Source: CAWUKT01 sp963923035 (GTDB lineage Bacteria > Bacteroidota > Bacteroidia > J057 > JADKCL01). Taken from it: a stretch of 45,401 nucleotides of DNA. Where the stretch lies: the NCBI GenBank assembly GCA_963923035.1, contig CAWUKT010000057.1, forward strand, positions 1 to 45,401. The letters run 5' to 3'. The translations under genes and the position numbers were made by a program. Within the stretch, counting starts at the first letter, position 1; each line of letters starts with the position of its first letter. Of this stretch, positions 8,582 to 15,954 are shown piece after piece. A model generated the notes under the pieces. It was not told where the DNA came from. It was given only the letters and a program-made list of their open reading frames with translations, and did no database searches.

Positions 8582-10459
8582 ATGAAGAAGTTAAATCTGG
8601 CCCTCGCCCTGTTGCTCTTTTCAACAGTTGCAGCTTTTGCTCAGTCGACTCCCAATCCCAAGGCGGGAGCCGCTGGTAGCGAAGATACCCGCAATCCGAT
8701 TCCGGCGGGAGAGAATACCTATGAGTCGATTCGGATGGACATCGGGACTTCTTTCGATGCGGATATCGTGCGTGAATCCTTGCTCAATCTAAAGGGCTGG
8801 ATTCAACCCAAAGGCTATGACCTGGCCCTTCAGCACGAGAAGGAAAGTCCATTTGCGTTCCATTACGCGTATGACCAGACCTACGCCGGACTGCCCATTT
8901 ACCAGCACGGAATCAAGGCCACGGTATCCAAGCAAGGGCAGTTGGTCAACGTGCTGAACACCTTGGAAGCAGAAGTTACCGCCTCGGCTCCGGAATTTAG
9001 ACTGGAAGAGAGTCAGGTAAAGACGCACTTTGAGCGGGAGTACGGAACGGGCATGGAAGGGTTTGAAATCAAAGCCTGTTACTATGTCAACGGAACGGAA
9101 TTGGTGCCGGCGTTTGAGGTGCACTATCCCTACGGCGAATCGATGTGGGAAGAAGTGCTGGATGGCCGGGACCTGACCCAGTACCGGCGCCGGGATTTGG
9201 GGAGCTTCCACCACCAACTGTTCATGGCCGATACCAACGGTACTGCCTTGGTATTCAATCCGGATCCCCTCACCACTTCGGGCAATACTTACGGCGCGAC
9301 TTCCGATTGGCAGGACAACAACGATGCCGACAACAACTCCCTGAACGGCGAGCGCGTGCGCGTGACGCTTCAGGACATCGATTATACCGGCGGTATTTTC
9401 CGTTTGGTCGGCCCTTACGTCGACCTTCAGGATCTGGAAAGCCCCACGGAGCCCGTGGTGACAACCACCGATGGCGTCTTTGATTTTACCCGGTCTCAGT
9501 CCGGGTTCGAAGACGTGATGTGCTACTACCACATCGACAATTACCAGCGTTACCTCCAAAGCATCGGTTTCAACAACCTCTACGCCAGCCCCTTGCTGGT
9601 GGATCCCCACGGCCTGTCCGGCCAGGACAATTCCCACTTCGTGCCCTCGGGAACGTCTTCCCGCCTGGCATTTGGCGAGGGCTGCGTGGACGATGCCGAA
9701 GATGCGGATGTGATCGTACACGAGTACGGCCACGCCCTGTCCTTCTCGGCGGCGCCGGGCACCAATTCCGGAACGGAGCGCCTGGGCCTGGACGAAGGAA
9801 TTGGCGACTATATCGCCGCTTCTTATTCCCGTTCGTTGAGCTTCAACCTCTGGAAAAATACCTTTACCTGGGATGGCCACAATACCTGTTGGGATGGCCG
9901 CAGCGCCTCCGACCCGACGGCCTATCCGCCGAATACCTTCAATATCTACGTTTACGGAGCCATTTGGGCGTCCTGCCTGATGGAGGTCTTTGACCAGGTG
10001 GGCCGGGAAGCCTCGGACCGGGTCTTTTTCCAGTCCCTCTATTCAAATTACGGCAGCATGACCCTGACCGATGCGGCCAAAGTTGTGTTGGACGCCGAAT
10101 TGTTGGTCTACGGCGGAGCCAATGCGAGCATTTACCAAAGTGTATTTTGCAGCCGGGGCATCCTGACGGGAGCCGCGTGTATCGTATCGCGTCCGGACCC
10201 CAATTCTCTTGAGCCGACCTGGCATTTGTTCCCTAACCCGACTTCCGACCAGTTCACCCTCCAATTGGAGGATTATGTGCCGGGTACGGATTACGGCTAT
10301 CGGGTCGCCGACCTGATGGGGCGGGTGCTCGTACAGGGAGACCTGACGTCAGGTCCCGAATCGTTGGAGGCGGGAAATTGGGGCGCTGGGGTCTACCTGG
10401 TCGAGATCATGGCCGATGGCCAGCCGGTCGCGCAGCGCAAATTGGTGGTTCGCCGTTAG
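8582..10459 (+). CDS. secreted zinc metallopeptidase (gluzincin) with FTP-like propeptide and T9SS type A sorting domain
   Basis: The 625-residue protein has a signal peptide (MKKLNLALALLLFSTVAAFA). A propeptide of the fungalysin/thermolysin type spans about 60-200, with YAGLPIYQHG. The catalytic domain contains HEYGH (residues 380-384) and LDEGIGDYIA, whose E405 is the likely third zinc ligand, so all gluzincin active-site residues are present. The C-terminus from about 545 (WHLFPNPTSDQFTL to the KLVVRR end) is a type A T9SS sorting domain. It is expected to be secreted and to degrade external protein. Family M36 or M4-like; I cannot decide. Its stop overlaps the convergent DUF3467 stop by 4 nt (TTAG). 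Confidence 0.9.
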   Translation: MKKLNLALALLLFSTVAAFAQSTPNPKAGAAGSEDTRNPIPAGENTYESIRMDIGTSFDADIVRESLLNLKGWIQPKGYDLALQHEKESPFAFHYAYDQTYAGLPIYQHGIKATVSKQGQLVNVLNTLEAEVTASAPEFRLEESQVKTHFEREYGTGMEGFEIKACYYVNGTELVPAFEVHYPYGESMWEEVLDGRDLTQYRRRDLGSFHHQLFMADTNGTALVFNPDPLTTSGNTYGATSDWQDNNDADNNSLNGERVRVTLQDIDYTGGIFRLVGPYVDLQDLESPTEPVVTTTDGVFDFTRSQSGFEDVMCYYHIDNYQRYLQSIGFNNLYASPLLVDPHGLSGQDNSHFVPSGTSSRLAFGEGCVDDAEDADVIVHEYGHALSFSAAPGTNSGTERLGLDEGIGDYIAASYSRSLSFNLWKNTFTWDGHNTCWDGRSASDPTAYPPNTFNIYVYGAIWASCLMEVFDQVGREASDRVFFQSLYSNYGSMTLTDAAKVVLDAELLVYGGANASIYQSVFCSRGILTGAACIVSRPDPNSLEPTWHLFPNPTSDQFTLQLEDYVPGTDYGYRVADLMGRVLVQGDLTSGPESLEAGNWGAGVYLVEIMADGQPVAQRKLVVRR

Positions 10460-10782
10460 GCGAAACCCGTGGGCCCGGAGAATCCGGGGAACGGCGGCGT
10501 GCCGCTGTTGTTCTCATCCAATTTGATTTCACCGAATGCAGCTTCGTACTTTTGGATATTGTCCTGAAGGGCCTTCAGGGTACGCTTGGCGTGGATGGGG
10601 CTCATGATGATCCGGGAGCGGATTTTGGGCTGGACACCCGGCAAAATCTGCACGAAATCCAACACAAATTCAGTAGGGGTATGCCCTACGATCAGGAAAT
10701 TGGAATAGATGCCGCCCGCGATTTCGTCGGGGAGGTTGATATTGAGTTGCTGCTGGTTTTCGGGATTATTTGACTTTGCCAT
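10456..10782 (-). CDS. DUF3467 family protein
   Basis: The 108-residue protein matches the short DUF3467 pattern: INLPDEIAGGIYSNFLIVGHTPTEFVLDFVQ followed by PGVQPKIRSRIIMSPIHAKRTLKALQDNI (two halves of one domain), then an NSGTPPFPG tail. DUF3467 proteins are widespread in Bacteroidota and have no established function. Cytosolic, no signal peptide. It is convergent with the protease gene, overlapping it by 4 nt, so neither gene has room for its own terminator between them. A TATCTTTC box lies 25 nt upstream. Confidence 0.9.
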   Translation of the reverse strand: MAKSNNPENQQQLNINLPDEIAGGIYSNFLIVGHTPTEFVLDFVQILPGVQPKIRSRIIMSPIHAKRTLKALQDNIQKYEAAFGEIKLDENNSGTPPFPGFSGPTGFA

Positions 10783-10806
10783 TATGTACGTGGTTTAAAT
10801 GGGGCG

Positions 10807-10814
10807 GAAAGATA
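10807..10814 (-). promoter_or_regulatory. -7-like box TATCTTTC before DUF3467 gene
   Basis: On the minus strand TATCTTTC matches TAnnTTTG at 7 of 8 positions and ends 24 nt before the ATG. No -33 TTG is seen at the expected distance. Confidence 0.4.
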
Positions 10815-10869
10815 AGGGAAAAGGGGAGAATGCGAAAGGTGGTTGAAAGTGGAGAAAAGAAAATTTGTG

Positions 10870-10877
10870 TACATTTG
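10870..10877 (+). promoter_or_regulatory. -7 box TACATTTG of the AbiE-like operon
   Basis: TACATTTG is an exact TAnnTTTG match. A TTG lies at 10843-10845, 24 nt upstream, somewhat farther than the usual 19. The box overlaps the first operator half-site at 10876, so a bound repressor would block it. Confidence 0.6.
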
Positions 10878-10928
10878 TTCACAAAACAATCTTGTTCATG
10901 TTTCGTGAACAGGAAAGGAAAGTGAACA
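10876..10928 (+). promoter_or_regulatory. four-half-site symmetric operator of the AbiE-like operon
   Basis: The half-sites are TGTTCAC (10876-10882), TGTTCAT (10893-10899), GTGAACA (10905-10911) and GTGAACA (10922-10928). The first two start 17 bp apart and so do the last two. All four are exactly symmetric about base 10902, forming nested inner and outer inverted repeats. The array runs from the -7 box to the ATG at 10928. AbiEi-type antitoxins are known to repress their own operon by binding inverted repeats, so this is the likely autoregulatory operator. Confidence 0.75.
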
Positions 10929-11926
10929 TGGAAGAGGAAGAATTAATCAGAATAGGGTACATGCGGTTGGTAGATGAATTCAAAGCACTACCAGGGCTGA
11001 AAAAAGTATATCCGATCAAAGGCCCGGACAAAGGATTTGACGCTATCTTCCAATTTAAGACACGCTCTATCTACGTTGAAGCCAAGCAAGAAATTAGATT
11101 CCACCAAGCCCAAGCTCTGATTGAAATGAAAAAGCAGTTGGGAATTGTATTGGTCATAGCAGAGTATATTTCCCCCAAGGTCAAGAAGTATTTGGAGGAA
11201 AACGAAGTAAACTACATGGACCAAGCTGGAAACATCTGGTTCAGTATGCCACCGGTTTATATCCAAATTAAGGGGAATCCAACAGATCGTCCCTCAACCA
11301 AACGCCCCGGACGAGCATTTTCGAAGACCGGGCTAAAATTAACATTTTCATTGTTAGTCGACGCTTCTTTGATCAATGCGACCTATCGGGACATCGTGGA
11401 GAAGACGGGAGTCAGTCTGGGAAGTATCCCCCCAATTTTTGCAGGATTAAAGGAGGAAGGGTTTTTACTAGAAAAGACGGGGGGAAATTGGATGCTGGTG
11501 GAAAAAGAAGATTTAATCCATCGTTGGGAGGAATCCTACGTCGAAAAACTAAGACCTCGTTTGTTGGCAGGAAGATTCAGAGCTACCAATCGAAGGTTCT
11601 CAGAGACATGGAAAAAAATGACTTTGATCGAAGGAGACAAATGGGGAGGAGAACCGGGGGCAGATTTACTAACGAACTATCTTAGGCCAGAGAGCTACAC
11701 GATGTATTCTAATCAGCTGCAGGTAGACCTGATGAAAAGTTATCGCTGGGTTCCTGACCCTGAAGGCAACATAGAAGTTTATCGGCCTTTTTGGAAATCA
11801 AACTTTTCAAACCAAGGAAAAGTGGCTCACCCTTTGGTGATCCATGCCGAATTGATGATGCAAGGAGATGAGAGGAGCTTAGAAACTGCGAAAGTGATTT
11901 ATGAGCAATTTCTACAAAACCTATAA
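10928..11926 (+). CDS. type IV toxin-antitoxin AbiEi-family antitoxin/regulator with nuclease-like N-terminal fold
   Basis: The 332-residue protein starts at the ATG 10928, preceded by a purine-rich AGGAAAGG stretch. Earlier in-frame Mets (10865, 10898) lie inside the promoter and operator and are rejected. The N-terminal 110 residues carry GFDAIFQF then IYVEAKQEI, a D...ExK pattern of the restriction-endonuclease-like fold, then YMDQAGNIWF. A helix-turn-helix follows (about 160-195, TYRDIVEKTGVSLGSIPPIF), which probably binds the operator. The C-terminal half (RPRLLAGRFRATNRRF to EVYRPFW) resembles the AbiEi_2 type. Known members neutralise the cognate nucleotidyltransferase and repress the operon. 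It overlaps the toxin gene by 26 nt. The region is AT-richer than its flanks, consistent with transfer. Confidence 0.72.
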   Translation: MEEEELIRIGYMRLVDEFKALPGLKKVYPIKGPDKGFDAIFQFKTRSIYVEAKQEIRFHQAQALIEMKKQLGIVLVIAEYISPKVKKYLEENEVNYMDQAGNIWFSMPPVYIQIKGNPTDRPSTKRPGRAFSKTGLKLTFSLLVDASLINATYRDIVEKTGVSLGSIPPIFAGLKEEGFLLEKTGGNWMLVEKEDLIHRWEESYVEKLRPRLLAGRFRATNRRFSETWKKMTLIEGDKWGGEPGADLLTNYLRPESYTMYSNQLQVDLMKSYRWVPDPEGNIEVYRPFWKSNFSNQGKVAHPLVIHAELMMQGDERSLETAKVIYEQFLQNL

Positions 11927-12746
11927 AGGGTACGCATTTGGAGAGCACAAAGATGCTTTTCGCGTTCTTAATCAGGTATTCCAAACATTTTCCCTCCGAT
12001 TCTTTCTTATTGGGGCACAGGCCAGGGATATCCATTTCTACCAAAAGGGAATCAAACCTTCCCGGGGAACCAGGGACATTGATTTCGCAGTAATGGTAGA
12101 ATCTATGGATGCTTTTAATGAGTTAATGGAAGCTCTGGAACAGGAAGGTTTTGAGAAAACTCGTGATCCATACAGGTTAAATTGGAACGGGGGAGAAACG
12201 GTAATAGATTTATTGCCTTTCGGACAAATTGAACAAGACTACACTGTGAATTTCACCGAACGAAGCATTGAATTGTCAGTGATGGGATTTCGGGAAATAG
12301 AAGCTGAACTAGAGGAATATTTCGTATCTGAAGACGAATCGATTTCCATTCCTGTCCCTCCCCTTCATGGCATCTTTATGCTTAAACTTCTTTCTTGGGA
12401 GGAAAAGAGACCTGATCGGCAAAAGGATTTAGACGACCTCCACCAGATTTTGATGAATTACTGGGAGTTTGTTGAGGATGAAGCCTATGAAGATCATCCT
12501 GATCTTTTTGACGACGAAGATTTTGATATTCATACGGCGGCTGCTCGAATTCTTGGCCGGCATCTAAGGAAAACAATGGGCCAATCAGAAGTCCTAAACA
12601 ATCGAATCATTCATATATTGACTCAACAAGCCGCTCAAGTTGACCCACCCGGTCCCATGCTCCGTAGATTTGCCTGGAAGGGCAGTACTCCTATCGATCA
12701 AATGGGAAAATATCTTGAGCTGATTTTAGAAGGCACGAAAGATTGA
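11901..12746 (+). CDS. AbiEii/AbiGii-like nucleotidyltransferase toxin
   Basis: The 281-residue protein is a predicted nucleotidyltransferase. The motif RFFLIGAQARDIHF is followed about 20 residues later by GTRDIDFAV, with the two metal-binding Asp residues (DID), and by VIDLLPFG as the likely third-acid strand. AbiEii toxins of this superfamily modify RNA (tRNA in the studied MenT/AbiEii enzymes) and cause growth arrest. Here the target is not known. The C-terminal part contains a KLLSWEEKRPDRQKDLDD helix pair common in this family. The start ATG lies within the last 26 nt of the antitoxin gene, so the two are coupled. Confidence 0.75.
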   Translation: MSNFYKTYKGYAFGEHKDAFRVLNQVFQTFSLRFFLIGAQARDIHFYQKGIKPSRGTRDIDFAVMVESMDAFNELMEALEQEGFEKTRDPYRLNWNGGETVIDLLPFGQIEQDYTVNFTERSIELSVMGFREIEAELEEYFVSEDESISIPVPPLHGIFMLKLLSWEEKRPDRQKDLDDLHQILMNYWEFVEDEAYEDHPDLFDDEDFDIHTAAARILGRHLRKTMGQSEVLNNRIIHILTQQAAQVDPPGPMLRRFAWKGSTPIDQMGKYLELILEGTKD

Positions 12747-12837
12747 CTCGAACATCCCCCCTCATTCCTTACACTCCATTCCCCCAATCTCCCGGCCAAA
12801 GGACAACGAAGCGCCTCCGGGAATCGTTTTTATAAGT

Positions 12838-12972
12838 ATGAGAAGGCAAAATGATTTGTCAACCTTGCTCATCACTGCGGACGGAATGTTGGTTTTTGCC
12901 CAGGGTCCGGAAGCAGAAGTCCTCGGGATACAGGAAGCGGGCGGTCGGCTGGCTTTCAAAGTCAAAGACTAG
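12838..12972 (+). CDS. small hypothetical protein, 44 residues
   Basis: ATG at 12838 to TAG at 12972 encodes 44 residues with normal composition: MRRQNDLSTLLITADG, LVFAQGPEAEVLG, GGRLAFKVKD. It looks like two short beta hairpins. A good intrinsic terminator lies 50 nt downstream (13022-13058), which supports a real transcript. The frame is open back to 12730, but no start codon is seen upstream other than the ATG. It could also be the tail of a decayed gene. Not recognised. Confidence 0.5.
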   Translation: MRRQNDLSTLLITADGMLVFAQGPEAEVLGIQEAGGRLAFKVKD

Positions 12973-13021
12973 ACACCGCTCTCAATTCCCTCGGCATCCA
13001 GTCGATGCCGCTTTGCACGAT

Positions 13022-13058
13022 GGCCATTCCTGGGTGGGAATGGCCGTTTTTATTTTTT
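13022..13058 (+). terminator. intrinsic terminator after the 44-residue ORF
   Basis: GGCCATTCC (13022-13030) pairs perfectly with GGAATGGCC (13037-13045) around a 6-nt loop, followed by GTTTTTATTTTTT. Confidence 0.9.
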
Positions 13059-13238
13059 GACCCTCGAACATCCATTTAGTTGACATTCATCTTTTTTATT
13101 TACTACTTTAATACCCACGGCTGGTGCTCAATTGGGCCGGAATAATGTTTGGTTCGATTCCGTTTTTGCCCCTTTTTTCACTGACTGGCCGCGATCAGCA
13201 GACGGTTTCCCTTTTTCTATTCCTCAAAGACAATCACG

Positions 13239-13472
13239 ATGGATCGCAGTTTTAAATTCAGGATTTCTTACCGCGTGTTGGAAAAAGGAGCCACCGAAGA
13301 ACGAAGTATCGAATTCCTATACAGGACCTTCAAAGAGGCAAGAAAAAATTACAAATCCATTATACTAGGGCTTTATCGTTTAAGAAAAGTCCGGGCCTAT
13401 CGTATATGTCTGAACCGAACCCGTGACCGGCGGTGGGAAAACCCTATTTATGAAGATTCCGGAGAGAAATGA
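13239..13472 (+). CDS. small basic hypothetical protein
   Basis: The 77-residue protein starts at an ATG and is rich in Arg/Lys and aromatic residues: RSFKFRISYRVLEKGATEER, KEARKNYKSIILGLYRLRKV, RTRDRRWENP. No signal peptide or known domain is recognised. The amphipathic pattern suggests a small beta-alpha fold. The gap before it (13059-13238) is AT-rich with a TTGACA at 13080 and an imperfect TACTTTAA box about 21 nt further on, a weak promoter candidate. Function unknown. Confidence 0.5.
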   Translation: MDRSFKFRISYRVLEKGATEERSIEFLYRTFKEARKNYKSIILGLYRLRKVRAYRICLNRTRDRRWENPIYEDSGEK

Positions 13473-13575
13473 CCCTGGAATTGGGTTTTTCCACGGGATA
13501 AGGTGACAAATTGGAGGCGTTCGGGTTGCCCTAAGGCACCCCAATGACCCTGAGACCCCATTCCCCAAATTCTCT

Positions 13576-13583
13576 TACCTTTG
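13576..13583 (+). promoter_or_regulatory. -7 box TACCTTTG before MATE gene
   Basis: Exact TAnnTTTG match ending 17 nt before the ATG at 13601. It lies inside the longer reading frame that begins at 13544, which supports the later start. Confidence 0.6.
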
Positions 13584-13600
13584 CCCTTTACCTTCACTCC

Positions 13601-15016
13601 ATGAACCATTCCCAAACGCTCGGAACTGAACCCATTGGAAAACTGCTTCGGCAGCAATCCATTCCGGCTTCCATTGGAATTCTGGTGATGTCCATCTATA
13701 TGATTGTGGACACCATCTTTGTGGGGCGCTATGTGGGCGCTCTGGGGATCGGTGCGATCACAATTGTCCTGCCGATCACCTTTCTGATCTCAAGTGTAGG
13801 CATGGCCATTGGGGTAGGCGGCGGCTCCGTGATTTCGCGGGCTTTGGGGGCGGATCGGGAAGAACATGCGCTGCATACTTTCTCGAACCAGATCGGGATG
13901 ACCTTTGCCTTGGCCCTGTTTTTCGTGCTGTTGGGCTTTCAGTTCATGGACGAAATCCTGATCCTGTTCGGGGCCAAAGGCGATTTGTTGGCACCCTCGC
14001 GCGACTATTTCGGGATCATATTGTTGGGAGTGCCATTCCTGGCCTGGGCGATGATGAGCAACAACGTGATCCGGGCGGAAGGAGCCCCGAGAATGGCCAT
14101 GTTGGTCCTGCTGATTCCCGCGGTTGTGAACATTATTCTGGACCCCATCTTCATCATTGTATTGGATTGGGGGTTGGAAGGAGCGGCCTGGGCCACGACG
14201 ATCTCCTATATCGCATCTGCGCTCTACTCCGCCGTTTTCTTTTTTTCCAGCAAATCCGAACTCCATCCCCGCTTCAAATACCTGATTCCCAAGTGGAGCA
14301 TCGTCAAAGAAATCGCCTCCATTGGATTTGTGACACTCGCGCGCCAGGGAGCCATCAGCTTGCTGGCCATCGTGATCAACAATACGCTGGTCGGGTATGG
14401 AGGGGAAATGGCCGTGAGCGTGTATGGCGTCGTGAACCGGGTCATGCTGTTCGCGAATTTCCCGGTGTTGGGGATTACCCAGGGCTTCGTGCCCATTGTG
14501 GGGTATAATTTTGGGGCAGAAAAATGGGGGCGGGTCCGAAAAAGTGTCCGCCTGGCCATCCGGGGAGCGACCGGCATCGCCATCATCATTTTCCTCGGCA
14601 TCATGATCTTCGCTCCGCAATTGGTGCGCTTGTTTACGACCGATCCGGAGTTGATTGAAGATGCAGTACCGGCCATGCGCTGGATTTTTGGGGCGACACC
14701 CCTGATCGCCATCAACCTGGTCGGTTCCGGATACTTTCAGGCCATCGGCAAAGTCTATCCGGCGCTTTTTCTCACCCTTTCCAAACAAGGCTTTTTCCTC
14801 ATCCCGCTCGTCCTGCTTTTTCCCCTGATTTTCGGCTTGAATGGCGTTTGGTATGCCTTCCCCGTTGCGGATTTGGGGGCTGCGCTGGTGACCTATATAT
14901 GGTTGCAAAGGGCCCTGGACCGTGATTGCAAGGGCGCCCAGCCGAGTGACCAATTGGAAGAACCCCGGGTCGAGTACGCCGGGGCAAAAGTCGAAAGCGC
15001 GCCACCCGGCAATTGA
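13601..15016 (+). CDS. MATE-family multidrug/Na+ (H+) antiporter
   Basis: The 471-residue inner-membrane protein has about twelve transmembrane helices in two homologous halves. Typical MATE words are PASIGILVMSIYMIVDTIFVG (start of helix 1), GGGSVISRALGA, ILDPIFI and GFVPIVGYNFGA. It resembles the MepA/DinF-type branch. MATE exporters drive out cationic drugs or metabolites using an ion gradient; the substrate is unknown. The start at 13601 is chosen because the preceding 19 in-frame codons contain the promoter box. The charged C-terminal tail (after residue 440) is long and may be disordered. It is followed 23 nt later by miaA with its own promoter. Confidence 0.9.
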   Translation: MNHSQTLGTEPIGKLLRQQSIPASIGILVMSIYMIVDTIFVGRYVGALGIGAITIVLPITFLISSVGMAIGVGGGSVISRALGADREEHALHTFSNQIGMTFALALFFVLLGFQFMDEILILFGAKGDLLAPSRDYFGIILLGVPFLAWAMMSNNVIRAEGAPRMAMLVLLIPAVVNIILDPIFIIVLDWGLEGAAWATTISYIASALYSAVFFFSSKSELHPRFKYLIPKWSIVKEIASIGFVTLARQGAISLLAIVINNTLVGYGGEMAVSVYGVVNRVMLFANFPVLGITQGFVPIVGYNFGAEKWGRVRKSVRLAIRGATGIAIIIFLGIMIFAPQLVRLFTTDPELIEDAVPAMRWIFGATPLIAINLVGSGYFQAIGKVYPALFLTLSKQGFFLIPLVLLFPLIFGLNGVWYAFPVADLGAALVTYIWLQRALDRDCKGAQPSDQLEEPRVEYAGAKVESAPPGN

Positions 15017-15026
15017 TCGAAATCCC

Positions 15027-15034
15027 TAGCTTTG
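15027..15034 (+). promoter_or_regulatory. -7 box TAGCTTTG before miaA
   Basis: Exact TAnnTTTG match ending 5 nt before the miaA ATG at 15040, so the transcript should be leaderless. It rules out the earlier in-frame Met at 15013. Confidence 0.65.
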
Positions 15035-15039
15035 TCCCG

Positions 15040-15954
15040 ATGAAAACGCTCCTTTCTATTGTAGGTCCTACGGCCTCCGGCAAGACCGGATTGTCGCTGG
15101 CGCTGGCCCGTGAACATGACGCGCCGATCATTTCGGCCGATTCGGTGCAGATTTACCGGGGCCTGGACATTGGTTCCGGCAAGGTCACCCCCGCAGAAAT
15201 GGGAGCAATTCCGCACCATATGATTGATGTGGTGGATCCGTGCGAGGAGTTCAGCGCGGGGGAATACGAGCGGCGCGTAGATGGACTGCTGAAAGAGCTG
15301 TTTGTCACCCATGACCTCGTTTTTTTGGTGGGTGGAGCCGGTTTTTATTTGCAGGCCGTTTGGGAAGGATTCGATGAAATGCCGGAAGTCCAACCGGGGA
15401 TCAGGGAGCAATTGAATGCTGAATTGGCGGAAAAAGGCTTGTTGCCATTGGTTCAGGAGCTGCGGGAAGTCGATCTGGAGACTTTCCAACAGGTGGATCG
15501 CCGGAATCCCCGGCGCGTGGTAAGGGCGTTGGAAATTTACCGATCCACCGGTACGCCCATTTCGGTTTTTCGCACCCAAAAACCTCCCAAAGAGAAGTCC
15601 TACCGCGACCTGAAAATCGGCTGGCAATGGGAACGGGAGGCTCTGTATGACCGGATCAACCGCCGGGTAAGAGAGATGCTGGCTCAAGGATTGGAACAAG
15701 AGGCAAGAAGCATGTACGGGCAGTTTGGGGCTGAATGCAAGGGGCTCCAGACGGTTGGGTACCGGGAATGGGGGGCATATTTTAAGGGAGATATCGACCT
15801 GGCGGAAGTCCAGCGATTGATCCAGCGGAATTCGCGGCACTATGCGAAGCGGCAATTGACCTGGTTCCGCCGCTACGGGGACATCCAATGGTTTCCGGGC
15901 GGTGAGGTGGATGGCGTCCGGAAGTGGTTGGCGGAGGAATTGGGCGGTCATTGA
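15040..15954 (+). CDS. miaA: tRNA dimethylallyltransferase
   Basis: The 304-residue enzyme transfers a dimethylallyl group to N6 of A37 in tRNAs that read codons starting with U. The P-loop is GPTASGKT (residues 9-16). DSVQIYRGLDIGSGK, PHHMIDVVDP, FLVGGAGFYLQAV, RNPRRVVRALEIY and LQTVGYREW are conserved MiaA motifs in order. Length is normal. The start is fixed by the promoter 5 nt upstream. The stop codon overlaps the MFS gene ATG by one base (TGATG), so the two are translationally coupled. Confidence 0.97.
   Translation: MKTLLSIVGPTASGKTGLSLALAREHDAPIISADSVQIYRGLDIGSGKVTPAEMGAIPHHMIDVVDPCEEFSAGEYERRVDGLLKELFVTHDLVFLVGGAGFYLQAVWEGFDEMPEVQPGIREQLNAELAEKGLLPLVQELREVDLETFQQVDRRNPRRVVRALEIYRSTGTPISVFRTQKPPKEKSYRDLKIGWQWEREALYDRINRRVREMLAQGLEQEARSMYGQFGAECKGLQTVGYREWGAYFKGDIDLAEVQRLIQRNSRHYAKRQLTWFRRYGDIQWFPGGEVDGVRKWLAEELGGH

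Noticed and set aside
12762..13060. Frames on both strands overlapping the 44-residue ORF
   Set aside because: Composition is unnatural and they cross the strong terminator or its stem; the 44-residue frame fits better.
13138..13165. tRNA T-arm-like GGTTCGATTCC
   Set aside because: The flanking bases do not form a T-stem, and no anticodon or acceptor stem is found upstream.
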